A stretch of 58,083 bases of DNA. It comes from a virus. The translations under genes and the position numbers were made by a program. How positions within the stretch are numbered: the first letter of the stretch is position 1; each line of letters opens with the position of its first letter. The notes beneath the pieces were generated by a model. The model saw nothing but the letters and a program-made list of their open reading frames with translations. It was not told the origin of the DNA and did no database searches. Below are positions 42,521-51,689 of the stretch, piece by piece. The stretch is taken from positions 1 to 58,083 of the IMG/VR virus record IMGVR_UViG_3300024344_000012, one strand, 5' to 3'.

Positions 42521-43439
42521 CGATACACATCTTGTAAAGTTACAGATACCAAACATAATTAAATCAATTAATCCTGATTATATCTTATATAATGAGGGTA
42601 TGTTTCCAAGTGGTCCTGAAAGTACTACTAACGTAGATAATGATTTTGTAAACAAATATACTTTAGATGGTAAACGTGGTTTTGATTATGAAGAACTACA
42701 AGATGTTATTTCAGATGCACAAAAGAAATACAAAGATACAAAGATAATGTTGAATACTATGGATTACCAATCTACAGATGCACCAACTAACTATTATCAT
42801 GGTTGTAGTAATTTTAGTGATTTTGGTATAGAGATAGAAGAGGGTGATTTGATATTCCCGTATGAGGGAGATGTATTTCATCACGAAGATGATGCTGATA
42901 CAATAGAAGAAGCTTGTAATAAGTTAGAACCAAATCAAGGGTTGAAAACTATTTGGGTTGACTTCATAGCAAATCAATACTATGCAGAGGAGAAGACATT
43001 AAAACCATTCTTCAAAGCTGAGACAGGTAGACAAAGAAGATTTGTTATCAAATATGGAACTGATGATTATTATAAAGATGTGTTATTGAATTTTATGACA
43101 CAAAAGTATCCTATGTTAGAAGACTTAGAAATGATAACCTATCATTATGCATGGTTCAGACCTGGTAAGTACGCTGAGATGAGACTTGCACAACTAAATA
43201 GAAATCCAGAATATTGGAACTTCTTCTTGAGTTCAATGTCAAAAGTTCCTGAGTTTAAGTATAAGAGAATAAGAGTTAGACCTAATCCACCATTAGATCC
43301 TAACTTAACTCATGCTTGGATAAGGTTTTGTGATTTCGATCATCCCGAAGATATTAAATCACATCCAAATTATATAGAACCATTGGATGAATACCAAATA
43401 GATAAAATATTGGTAGAGAGTGAAGAACACTTTGGCTAA
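42489..43439 (+). CDS. Probable glycosyltransferase (GT-A-like)
   Basis: A 316-residue protein overlapping the epimerase by 32 nt. 'VIAPIFNDTHLVKLQIPNII' at the N-terminus resembles GT2-like enzymes, and 'EGDLIFPYEGDVFHHEDDA' near residues 118-136 has an acidic cluster suitable for metal/donor binding. A late 'THAWIRFCDFDHPEDI' stretch also occurs in transferases of this kind. No textbook DxD is certain, so the class is tentative. Confidence 0.5.
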   Translation: MKKIVIAPIFNDTHLVKLQIPNIIKSINPDYILYNEGMFPSGPESTTNVDNDFVNKYTLDGKRGFDYEELQDVISDAQKKYKDTKIMLNTMDYQSTDAPTNYYHGCSNFSDFGIEIEEGDLIFPYEGDVFHHEDDADTIEEACNKLEPNQGLKTIWVDFIANQYYAEEKTLKPFFKAETGRQRRFVIKYGTDDYYKDVLLNFMTQKYPMLEDLEMITYHYAWFRPGKYAEMRLAQLNRNPEYWNFFLSSMSKVPEFKYKRIRVRPNPPLDPNLTHAWIRFCDFDHPEDIKSHPNYIEPLDEYQIDKILVESEEHFG

Positions 43440-44184
43440 AAATATTATATTCATTCCTTGTGTACCATCAAAACACTTATCAGACGTAGACAATTATAAA
43501 GAGTTATCTTTAAGTACTTGGAGACATTATGCAAATAGGATAGGTGCTGAGTTGATGGTAATGGATACACCACTAAGAAACCCTGATGAAATGAAAATTA
43601 CTTGGCAGAGATGGTATGTTCACGATATATTAGAAAGTAATAATGTAGAATACGATAACATTTTTATGGTTGATGTAGATACAATGATACATTGGAACGC
43701 ACCAAACATATTTGAAGAGTGTGCAAATGGTAAGTTCAGAGCTTGTGTTGATAATGATAACTTAGGTTGGTTGAAAGAGAGTATAGAGGGATATCAACAT
43801 ATGTTTCCTGATACAAAGGTTGATTGGGAAACTTACTTTAATTGTGGTATTATACTGATGAACAAAGGACACAAAGATTTATGTAAAACTATAACATCAT
43901 TTTATGAGACAAATGAAAAACACATATTAGATCTACAACACAAGACACTAAAGAAAGGTTCAGACCAAACACCTGTAAACTACATGGTAAATAGAGATGT
44001 GGAGTTTGAGTTGATGTCAAAGAGATGGAATCTAACTCATATGATGAGAAAAGAAATATTGAATTACTTTATGTTTGTAGATACTGCTTGGTTGTGGCAT
44101 TTCAATGGATTTGAAAAGACTATGAGAACACAAGTGATGCAAGCATATTGGGAACACTTTGGAAAGAACTATGAAATTAAATAA
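43432..44184 (+). CDS. GT-A glycosyltransferase (GT8-like), copy 1
   Basis: A 250-residue transferase. 'IIFIPCVPSKHLSDVDNYKE' leads in, 'WQRWYVHDILESNNVEYDNI' precedes the D-V-D motif of 'FMVDVDTMIHWNAP', and 'TYFNCGIILMNKGHKD' is the acceptor-side loop. It is paralogous to 48138-48926. The TTG at 43432 is preferred because the product then aligns with that copy. GTG at 43420 is the alternative. It overlaps the preceding gene. Confidence 0.75.
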   Translation: MAKNIIFIPCVPSKHLSDVDNYKELSLSTWRHYANRIGAELMVMDTPLRNPDEMKITWQRWYVHDILESNNVEYDNIFMVDVDTMIHWNAPNIFEECANGKFRACVDNDNLGWLKESIEGYQHMFPDTKVDWETYFNCGIILMNKGHKDLCKTITSFYETNEKHILDLQHKTLKKGSDQTPVNYMVNRDVEFELMSKRWNLTHMMRKEILNYFMFVDTAWLWHFNGFEKTMRTQVMQAYWEHFGKNYEIK

Positions 44185-45172
44185 AAAATATATAATCGGA
44201 ACACACGTAATGTTCTATGAAATTGATATGGTTGGGGAGTTCGTAGATAGTTGTGTAAATTCATTAGAGGTTATAGACAATAAAGAGAATGTTAAGTTTC
44301 ACTTCTGTCTTAATCTATCTGAGTATTTTGAGAAGTTTGATAACCCTACAAGAAAAGATGAGATTGTGGATAAGTGGATAGCTATACAAAAACACTTAAA
44401 AGCTTATGGTGTAGAAGTAGAGACAGAATATTATGAAGATAACGACAAACCATATTTTATCGGTGATTATCGTAGAGACTTGAACTATAATAACTGTATG
44501 GATTATGACTTAATCATATGGGGTGAGTCAGATTGTTTGATGCCAAGAGAATTATTCCCATCATTAGAACAAGTCAGTCAGTATGCTGAATCACAAAACA
44601 TAAACAAGTATGTTGCAACTTATGGTGTTAGAAAGATGTGGGATGACAGTTGGAAGATACTACAACATCCTAAGTTTGATAACTCTACCTATCACGAAAT
44701 GCACCATAACACTTGGCAAGACGATCCTTCAAGTATATGGTACACTATGAACGTAGATGAAATGAATGCAATAAATGATGAGACTGAAGCAGTAGATTTA
44801 AGAATGATTAGATATCCAAGATTCGATGGTAGTGGATTAGTTATATCTACAGACTTGATTAAAAATGGTTGTAATGTTCCACATGGTGTTTGGTCGTGTG
44901 GTGAAGATACAGGTTTTCAGAATGTAACTCAGCAGATAATGGGACCTGCATTTGTTCAGTTTATAATTAGAAACTTATTAAAGGTTCACAACAGAAATCA
45001 TCCACTAAAAAGAGAATATGTAAAGGGTGAAAAAGATATGAAGACTAACAAGGAAAAGAGAAAATCCAATAGCAAATGGATGAGTAATCACGAAACTTGT
45101 CAGTATAATTTAGATAATGTATTAGGACAAAATCAAAACAAATTTAAAAAATTAGGAGAAGACAATGGCTAA
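44171..45172 (+). CDS. Putative GT-A glycosyltransferase
   Basis: A 333-residue protein starting inside the previous gene with GGAAAG upstream of ATG 44171. 'YIIGTHVMFYEIDMVGEFVD', then 'DYDLIIWGESDCLMPRELF' (E-S-D in the metal-motif position) and 'DGSGLVISTDLIKNGCNVP' suggest a GT-A fold. The C-terminal 60 residues are Lys/Asn-rich and probably disordered. Donor and acceptor are unknown. Confidence 0.6.
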   Translation: MKLNKKYIIGTHVMFYEIDMVGEFVDSCVNSLEVIDNKENVKFHFCLNLSEYFEKFDNPTRKDEIVDKWIAIQKHLKAYGVEVETEYYEDNDKPYFIGDYRRDLNYNNCMDYDLIIWGESDCLMPRELFPSLEQVSQYAESQNINKYVATYGVRKMWDDSWKILQHPKFDNSTYHEMHHNTWQDDPSSIWYTMNVDEMNAINDETEAVDLRMIRYPRFDGSGLVISTDLIKNGCNVPHGVWSCGEDTGFQNVTQQIMGPAFVQFIIRNLLKVHNRNHPLKREYVKGEKDMKTNKEKRKSNSKWMSNHETCQYNLDNVLGQNQNKFKKLGEDNG

Positions 45173-45572
45173 ACAGAGAAAGTTCTTACCAACATTAGGT
45201 GAACTAATAGATAGACTTAGCATACATCAGTTAAAGGAAGTTTTCATACCAGAGAACAAAAAGAACTATGCTAAAGAGATGAGTGATATGGTTCATGATA
45301 TAGATATGTTATTGAAAGAACACAAAGGTAAATTGACAGGTGATGTTATCAGAGCTATAGTTGTTCTATCACAAATGAATGCACACATTTGGTATAATGA
45401 ATCACAAGTTCGTAAGGGTGAAAAGGGTTCAGATAATCTTATGTTAACTCATGGATTGAATGGTATTAGAAATACTGCTATAAATAAAATTATGGAAGTA
45501 GTTGGTGGTAGAAAAGATTACAAAGTAGATTGTATAGCATCAGAATTTAAAGATTGGGATGTAAGTTGGTAA
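45165..45572 (+). CDS. Small helical protein, unknown (type B)
   Basis: A 135-residue helical protein with 'TLGELIDRLSIHQLKE' near the N-terminus, 'IRAIVVLSQMNAHIWYNESQ' in the middle, and a Trp/Asp end. The opening recalls the protein at 41100. It is tucked between a transferase and the oxidoreductase fusion with short overlaps on both sides. I have seen similar small proteins beside sugar genes but cannot name a function. Confidence 0.5.
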   Translation: MAKQRKFLPTLGELIDRLSIHQLKEVFIPENKKNYAKEMSDMVHDIDMLLKEHKGKLTGDVIRAIVVLSQMNAHIWYNESQVRKGEKGSDNLMLTHGLNGIRNTAINKIMEVVGGRKDYKVDCIASEFKDWDVSW

Positions 45573-47263
45573 AAGTTTCCATAATAGGAAAAGGTTATTG
45601 GGGATCAGTTATTGATAAAAATATCAATGATATGGTGGAGTACGTAGAACCAAACGATGCAGATTGGATTATCATATCTACACCAAATGATTTACATAAC
45701 GAACAAGTGGAGTATTGGTTAAGTCAAAGAAAGAACGTATTCTGTGAAAAACCATTGACTTTGACTAAACGAAGTGCTGAATCATTATTCTCTCTTGCTG
45801 ATTTCTTTGGTGTTAAACTGTACGTTGATGATGTGTTTAGTTGGAGAAAAGAAGATGAATTTATAATTGAAGATACCAACAAATTTATTTGGAAGAAACC
45901 AAATCAAAAAGATAAAAATTATATTGATAGATTAGCATACCACCATTTTTATATGTGGGTTGGTGATGATGATATTGATGTAAAAAGTATTACAGGTGAT
46001 TTAAATAACTTTGAGATAGAATTAGAAGATGGTAGAGTTGCAGAGTTTTCTTATGGTAATAGTAGAGCAGTAACACATACTATTAATAAACACGACATGA
46101 CGTATAGTGCTGATAGTCCACTAAGAACAATGTTTGAGTTTGTATTTTCAAATGCAGGTGATTATGAATTGAACAGAAAGATGACACTAAACGCAATCAA
46201 ACTATCTGAAATAGTTAAGAAAGAGTTTTATCCAAAAGTGTTAGTAGTAGGTGGTGGGATATTTGGAACTACAGCTAGTATAGCATTAGCAACATCAGGT
46301 TTCAATGTAACTTTGCACGAAGAGTTAAACCATCTAATAATGGCAGCATCCGATATAAATCAATACAGGTTACATAGAGGATACCACTATCCAAGAAGTA
46401 AACAGACTGCACAAGAATGTTTAGATGGATTGAAATCGTTTAAGAGAAAGTATGGAGATAGTGTAGTCAACGGAGATGGTGTAAATCATTTTTATGCTAT
46501 ATCATCTCGTGATTCATTGGTATCAAGTGAAGATTATATAAAGTTTGTAAAAGAAATGGGATTAGATTATAATATATGTGAACCATTTCTTGGAACAGAT
46601 TTAACTGTTGAAGTAAATGAAGAATTATTTGATAGTGATAAACTTAGAGTGCAAGTTATACAAAAGATAAAAGGTGCTGGTGTAAAAGTAGTTCGTGGTA
46701 AGAAGACTACAGAAGAAGATTTCAAAGATTTTGATTATATCGTGATTGCTGCATATGCAAAGATTAATGATTTAGTAGATGAACCAATACAATATCAGTA
46801 TGAAGTGGTTGAGAAGCCTGTAGTTAAATTGCCAGAACAATATAAGAATAAAAGTGTAGTTGTAATGGATGGACCTTTTATGTGTCTCGATCCATATAAA
46901 GATGGATATCACGTTTTAGGACACGTTGAACACGCAATACATTCTACTAATGTAGGACATTATCCGATGGTGTTAAATAAATATATTGCTGCTTATATCA
47001 ATACTGGTATTGTTCATGAACCACACGTTACTAAGATAAATAAGTTCATAGAAGCTGGTATGGAATTCTTTGAAGACTTCGATAAGTTAGAACACATTGG
47101 TTCTATGTTTACTATCAGAACTGTATTACCATATAGAGATGAAGATGATGCAAGACCAACTATTGTTAATCAAGTAGCTCACAATGTTTATACTATATTT
47201 TCAGGTAAGATAGGAACTTGTGTTGAAGCAGCTAATAAATTAGTAGAAAGATTACAAGCTTGA
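45566..47263 (+). CDS. Fusion of Gfo/Idh/MocA-like dehydrogenase and FAD-dependent oxidoreductase
   Basis: A 565-residue two-domain protein. Residues 1-200 are a Gfo/Idh/MocA-type NAD(P) Rossmann domain ('VSIIGKGYWGSV', 'DWIIISTPNDLHNEQVEYWL', 'NVFCEKPLTLTKRSAESL' with the EKP motif). From about 222 a second Rossmann fold starts with 'VLVVGGGIFGTTASIALA', then 'YRLHRGYHYPRSKQTAQECL', as in DAO-family FAD enzymes. A start at TTG 45566 gives 'MVKVSIIGKGYWG'; TTG 45554 is possible. It may carry out two successive redox steps on one sugar. Confidence 0.75.
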   Translation: MVKVSIIGKGYWGSVIDKNINDMVEYVEPNDADWIIISTPNDLHNEQVEYWLSQRKNVFCEKPLTLTKRSAESLFSLADFFGVKLYVDDVFSWRKEDEFIIEDTNKFIWKKPNQKDKNYIDRLAYHHFYMWVGDDDIDVKSITGDLNNFEIELEDGRVAEFSYGNSRAVTHTINKHDMTYSADSPLRTMFEFVFSNAGDYELNRKMTLNAIKLSEIVKKEFYPKVLVVGGGIFGTTASIALATSGFNVTLHEELNHLIMAASDINQYRLHRGYHYPRSKQTAQECLDGLKSFKRKYGDSVVNGDGVNHFYAISSRDSLVSSEDYIKFVKEMGLDYNICEPFLGTDLTVEVNEELFDSDKLRVQVIQKIKGAGVKVVRGKKTTEEDFKDFDYIVIAAYAKINDLVDEPIQYQYEVVEKPVVKLPEQYKNKSVVVMDGPFMCLDPYKDGYHVLGHVEHAIHSTNVGHYPMVLNKYIAAYINTGIVHEPHVTKINKFIEAGMEFFEDFDKLEHIGSMFTIRTVLPYRDEDDARPTIVNQVAHNVYTIFSGKIGTCVEAANKLVERLQA

Positions 47264-48141
47264 TGGAAAAAGTTTTCTTATGTGGTTGTAGTTATGTTTG
47301 GAATATGTATGATTACATACAACATCATACTTGTTCTGAAAAACCTGATCCTTTATCAGGAGATAATCCATATCAAAATATTGGTTGTACTTGCAATAGA
47401 GTGAAAAATATTAGTTCTATTACTGTACCATCACATGCTTATCACGAACATGGTTATAAACAATATCCAACGAGTCAGTTAGATACTATAAAATATACTA
47501 ACATGGCGGATACAGGAACAAGTAATGAAAATATGGTTAGAAAAATTATAGAAGTTGTTTCAGAGATAGGATTAGATAATTTTGATGATACTGTTTTTTA
47601 TGTGGGATGGACTGATTTTGTTAGATTTGAAGTATATAATAATCTTAAAGAGAAATATATGAGAATGGGTCTTGAAAAACAAGCTTGGTCTGATACTAAA
47701 CATTGGAGATATCATATGAAATATTATCTAAATCAAAGTGATATGTTTAGGAAATATTTAGAACAAATTATTTTTTTACAATCATTTTTTAATGACAATG
47801 ATATAAAATATGTATTTTTTGATTCGTTGGATAATTTATTAAGTTCATATGCTAAAAAATATAGAGAAAAATATAAAAAAATATTTTCGATGATAGATTT
47901 AGATAAATGGGCAATAGGAGATACTCGTCGTTTATCATCACGTGCAAAGTTTGATGGAAAAACACGTTATAGTGTAGAGAGTTGGAAAGAAGATAAAAAT
48001 TATTATTCTTTTCAAAGTTATTTAAATAGTATTGAAAAGTATGTAAGAGGAAACAAACATAAATATTGGAAAGATGATGGACACCCAAACAGTTTAGGAT
48101 GTAAGGAGTGGTTTAAAGTTTTAAACAGGATAGCTCAATGA
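47263..48141 (+). CDS. SGNH-like protein, copy 2
   Basis: A 292-residue protein whose ATG overlaps the previous stop (TGATG). 'VFLCGCSYVWNMYDYI' (block I), 'MADTGTSNENMVRKII' (block II), 'VFYVGWTDFVRFEV' (block III) and 'WKDDGHPNSLGCKEWFKVL' (block V) match the copies at 34790 and 54343. A Cys-rich insertion (residues 25-55) is unique to this copy. Hydrolase or acyltransferase activity on a glycan is inferred from the fold only. Confidence 0.6.
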   Translation: MEKVFLCGCSYVWNMYDYIQHHTCSEKPDPLSGDNPYQNIGCTCNRVKNISSITVPSHAYHEHGYKQYPTSQLDTIKYTNMADTGTSNENMVRKIIEVVSEIGLDNFDDTVFYVGWTDFVRFEVYNNLKEKYMRMGLEKQAWSDTKHWRYHMKYYLNQSDMFRKYLEQIIFLQSFFNDNDIKYVFFDSLDNLLSSYAKKYREKYKKIFSMIDLDKWAIGDTRRLSSRAKFDGKTRYSVESWKEDKNYYSFQSYLNSIEKYVRGNKHKYWKDDGHPNSLGCKEWFKVLNRIAQ

Positions 48142-48926
48142 AGAATGTAGTATTTATACCAAATATTGATTTAGGAAATGGTAGGTCGACACCTTATCAT
48201 TACTCAGTAAAGAGTTGGCAGACATGGTGTGATAAACACGATGTTAAGTTAGTTGAGTGGACTGAACCTATTATGGATCACAATAACTTTCCAATTATAT
48301 ATCAGAGAGAATGGGTGTTTGATATATTAGAACATAACGATGTAGATTATAATCAAGTGTTAATCATAGATGCAGATACTATAGTTCATCCTGATTGTCC
48401 TAACTTCTTTGAAAGAACTAACCACGAATATACTGCTGTAGTTAATAATGGTTGCTTTGAATGGGTTACAAGAAGTATAAATGCATGGGGACATTATATG
48501 TTTCCTGATGTAGAGAAGCCAAAGGTATGGGAGTATTTCAATACAGGTTTTATCATAGCTAACAAGGAACACAAATCATTTTTCAAAACAATACAAGAGT
48601 TCTATTTAGAAAATGTAGATAGATTGTATGAAATCAGAAACAAAGAAAAGTATGATGGATTACCCATACCTGGAGTAGGACAGACTTGTGTAAACTTCTT
48701 AGTAAAACAACACGATATAAAAGTAAACTATCTACCAGAGAGATTTAACTTAACAGATTTATTTAGAAAGAATATGTTACATATACCAGGTCACAATGAT
48801 TGGTCTAAAGATGAGTTAATATACAAAGATACAGGTTATATATTTCATTTCAATGCTATACCGAAGAATGAAAGACACGCAGAGTATTGGATGAAGAGAA
48901 CTTATGAGGAATGGTATGATGGTTAA
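48138..48926 (+). CDS. GT-A glycosyltransferase (GT8-like), copy 2
   Basis: A 262-residue paralogue of 43432-44184: 'VVFIPNIDLGNG', 'YQREWVFDILEHNDVDYNQV', the D-A-D metal motif in 'LIIDADTIVHPDCPNFF', and 'EYFNTGFIIANKEHKSFF'. It overlaps the SGNH-like gene by the ATGA quartet. Sequence divergence suggests an old duplication with a changed donor or acceptor. Confidence 0.78.
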   Translation: MKNVVFIPNIDLGNGRSTPYHYSVKSWQTWCDKHDVKLVEWTEPIMDHNNFPIIYQREWVFDILEHNDVDYNQVLIIDADTIVHPDCPNFFERTNHEYTAVVNNGCFEWVTRSINAWGHYMFPDVEKPKVWEYFNTGFIIANKEHKSFFKTIQEFYLENVDRLYEIRNKEKYDGLPIPGVGQTCVNFLVKQHDIKVNYLPERFNLTDLFRKNMLHIPGHNDWSKDELIYKDTGYIFHFNAIPKNERHAEYWMKRTYEEWYDG

Positions 48927-49743
48927 ATATAATGTTTTAGGTGATGGTAAATATAATTTTATATTACAGAATAAATTAGGTTCTACTACATTAAGAAATT
49001 ATATAGGAGATTTAAAAGAATATGAAATTGAATTTTATAATAATGATTTACCAATTATAGTTCCATTTAGAATGCCCTGGAATAGATTTCTTTCAGGACA
49101 AGTTCAAGATTTTATGGATTTAATAGTTGAAGATAATGATATATATGCTATTGGAGCTGACGATAGTAAAATACATATTTTAAGTATAAATAAAAAAGAA
49201 TCAAAATATTTTAAATTATTTCTTGAAAAGTTACATGAAGGATCTTATGTTAATGAAGTAAAAGTTAATGATATAACGGATGTTGGTTTTTCAATATGCT
49301 CACAAATGTTTAATGAATCTTCCAATCACGAATGGTGGTTTGATGGTCATACTTGGCCGAATGACTTATTAGTAAGACAATATAATGAAGCAAAAAGAAC
49401 AGGTAAGATACGTTTTGTACTTTTAAGAGATTTATCAGAAGTAATTAAAGCTCTTTTTGGTATAGAAATACCACCCTCAGATATCCGTTTTCGAAGACTT
49501 CGTGATCGTCAAAAAATTATTATAGATCATACGAATACTAAGAAATATATTAGACTTCAACTACTCAATATAAATAAAACTTATGGTAATAAAATAAAAG
49601 GTGGTTTTTTATTTGCAGACAATATTAATGAGATGAGTCTTAAACCAAGTGAAAAAATAATATTTCGTGAAATTATTAGATTAGAAGAATATTATTATGA
49701 GAAGATTATAGAAGACGGTGTAAAGTGGTGGGAAAATGTTTGA
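48919..49743 (+). CDS. Sulfotransferase-like protein
   Basis: A 274-residue protein. 'YNFILQNKLGSTTLRNYIGD' looks like a 5'-phosphosulfate (PAPS) loop with the K-x-G-S-T-T core, and 'IIVPFRMPWNRFLSGQVQDF' resembles the 3'-phosphate motif R-x-P-x-x-R-x-x-S. 'NHEWWFDGHTWPNDLLV' follows. Among three stacked ATGs I chose 48919, 8 nt after GAGGA. If correct it would sulfate a glycan. No PAPS synthesis genes are in the window, so host PAPS would be used. Confidence 0.5.
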   Translation: MVKYNVLGDGKYNFILQNKLGSTTLRNYIGDLKEYEIEFYNNDLPIIVPFRMPWNRFLSGQVQDFMDLIVEDNDIYAIGADDSKIHILSINKKESKYFKLFLEKLHEGSYVNEVKVNDITDVGFSICSQMFNESSNHEWWFDGHTWPNDLLVRQYNEAKRTGKIRFVLLRDLSEVIKALFGIEIPPSDIRFRRLRDRQKIIIDHTNTKKYIRLQLLNINKTYGNKIKGGFLFADNINEMSLKPSEKIIFREIIRLEEYYYEKIIEDGVKWWENV

Positions 49744-50815
49744 ACATCCACAAAGATTAGAATATCAAATGTACTGGGTAACACCTAAACTTAAAAAAGT
49801 TTTTGATAGAGTTTGTAAAAATTCTATTTTTATATTAGATTCTGGTAACCCAGTAGAATATGATATAGATTATTACAGAAGTTTAATTAGTGGTGGGCAT
49901 GTTAATGACAATAATTTATGGGTTTTTTGGATGAAACATGAAGCATATTTACCCTTTGAATCTGATATAAGAAATTTACATGAAATGTGTAAGGAATTAG
50001 ATTTAGATGAAAGCAAAATTGTTTTTGTTAATTCTGATTTAAATTTGCATAACAATTATACTGAGTGGTTTGGGGAGACTGATTTTGAAAAACCAATTAA
50101 CTGTATTGGATTTTCTTGGTATTTTTTACATGACAGAGAAAATTTAATTGATGGGTTAGGTAATAATCCTTATGAGTTTATGAGATATAGAGATAGAGAA
50201 AAATTACCAAGTAAAAAATTTATTTGTTTAAATGGAACTAAAAATAGACCAAGACAATATATAATAAATAAACTTGAAAAATATAAAGATGATGGATATT
50301 TGAGTGATTTAAGTAGAGGAATAAAGATAGATAATATATCTATGAATAAATTAGTTGGCACTCAAAGAAGTGATGAACCATCCGTTTTTCGATTAGAGGA
50401 TTTTCATAAAGATTCTTATTTCAGTATAGTTAATGAAGCTGGTGGTGGTTGGGAAGCTAGCAATAATGATAAGATATTATCCTTTTTTAGTGAAAAGATA
50501 ACCAAACCATTATATTATGGTCATCCATTTATTTTAATTGGTTTTAAAAATTCTTTAAAAGTTTTAAGAGATATGGGATTTAAAACTTATGATGATGTAT
50601 TTGATGAATCGTATGATGAATTGGAAACTTGGAAAGAAAGAACAAAGCATGTACATTATCAAGTTGAAAGACTGTTAAAACTTTCAAAGAAAGAGTTGAA
50701 AAAAATATTTGAAAAAGTAGAAGACAAGATACTATTTAATCAAGAGAGGTTTTTTGGTTATGATGGTTATGTTGATGATTTTATAACAGAACTTGAGGAA
50801 TTATATAATGATTAG
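49736..50815 (+). CDS. Putative glycosyltransferase, fucosyltransferase-like C-terminus
   Basis: A 359-residue protein. The C-terminal half has 'YFSIVNEAGGG' and 'FFSEKITKPLYYGHPFILIG', followed by 'LRDMGFKTYDDVFDESYDE', a pattern like the donor-binding end of GT10-type enzymes and of uncharacterised phage transferases ('SEK...P...G.PFI'). 'FICLNGTKNRPRQYIINKLE' in the middle is also characteristic of this group. The start overlaps the sulfotransferase-like gene by 8 nt. Confidence 0.55.
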   Translation: MFEHPQRLEYQMYWVTPKLKKVFDRVCKNSIFILDSGNPVEYDIDYYRSLISGGHVNDNNLWVFWMKHEAYLPFESDIRNLHEMCKELDLDESKIVFVNSDLNLHNNYTEWFGETDFEKPINCIGFSWYFLHDRENLIDGLGNNPYEFMRYRDREKLPSKKFICLNGTKNRPRQYIINKLEKYKDDGYLSDLSRGIKIDNISMNKLVGTQRSDEPSVFRLEDFHKDSYFSIVNEAGGGWEASNNDKILSFFSEKITKPLYYGHPFILIGFKNSLKVLRDMGFKTYDDVFDESYDELETWKERTKHVHYQVERLLKLSKKELKKIFEKVEDKILFNQERFFGYDGYVDDFITELEELYND

Positions 50816-51689
50816 ATTTATAGTTTGTGGTTGGCATATGAATCAATCAAGCTTAATTGATGGTTTACACGAATTACAAAGACTTAACCCTGATATGGTT
50901 CATGTGTTTTGGTCTTGTCATAGAGAACCGATAGATGAAATCAAAGAGAAGTTTGATTATAAAGTATTCCCAAATGGTGGAGAAGAGTATGGTGCATATG
51001 AACAAGCTATTAATCATCTTGATATAGATGATAATGATGTGTGCTTTTTTATGCATGACGATCTGATTGTCAAGTATTGGGATTTTGTTGAAATGTGTAA
51101 GAAATCTCTTGAAGCAGAAGAAGTTGAAACTACTCAAGGGATGCAAAAGGTAAAAATTATAGGAAATGGTACTAACTATCTTGTGGAAAATTATGATTAC
51201 AATAAAGTTTTAGATATTGGTATTAAGAAAGAATTTGATGGAATGAGGTTAATTGATTATGTTAAACCTGAGAATAGACATATATTCGATAAACCAATTG
51301 ATAAACTTTGTAGTGTTAGACCAAGTTTTATGGTTATGTTATATAAAACTGTTAAGGAGATAGGTGGATTTGAACCAAGACACGATGCATATGTTGCACC
51401 AAAGAAAGTTGGAGAGAAAGAAGATGGTAGAGGTATATATGAATACAGAGGTGGTAAAAAAATGAGTAGTTGGGGAAATGACTTTCCAAATTTAAACAAT
51501 TACAAATACAATAGGTTGTTTCATTATAATCAGATTTGTTTTTTAGGATTACATTATTTGAATTCAGATTGGATACACGAATGTGCTAGAGGGAAGTCTA
51601 TGTTAGATGAATGGGAAAGTTCTGAGGAATCAACAGCTGTAGCACATACAGGTGAAGCACTAACTAAAATAATGGAAAGAGACGAATGA
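50808..51689 (+). CDS. GT2-like glycosyltransferase
   Basis: A 293-residue protein starting at ATG 50808, 8 nt after GAGGA. 'RFIVCGWHMNQSSLIDGLHE' leads in, 'EEYGAYEQAINHLDIDDNDV' follows, and 'CFFMHDDLIVKYWDF' holds the D-D of a GT-A fold ('HDD' as in rhamnosyl- and galactofuranosyl-type phage transferases). The C-terminal 'HYLNSDWIHECARGKSML' is unassigned. Confidence 0.65.
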   Translation: MIRFIVCGWHMNQSSLIDGLHELQRLNPDMVHVFWSCHREPIDEIKEKFDYKVFPNGGEEYGAYEQAINHLDIDDNDVCFFMHDDLIVKYWDFVEMCKKSLEAEEVETTQGMQKVKIIGNGTNYLVENYDYNKVLDIGIKKEFDGMRLIDYVKPENRHIFDKPIDKLCSVRPSFMVMLYKTVKEIGGFEPRHDAYVAPKKVGEKEDGRGIYEYRGGKKMSSWGNDFPNLNNYKYNRLFHYNQICFLGLHYLNSDWIHECARGKSMLDEWESSEESTAVAHTGEALTKIMERDE

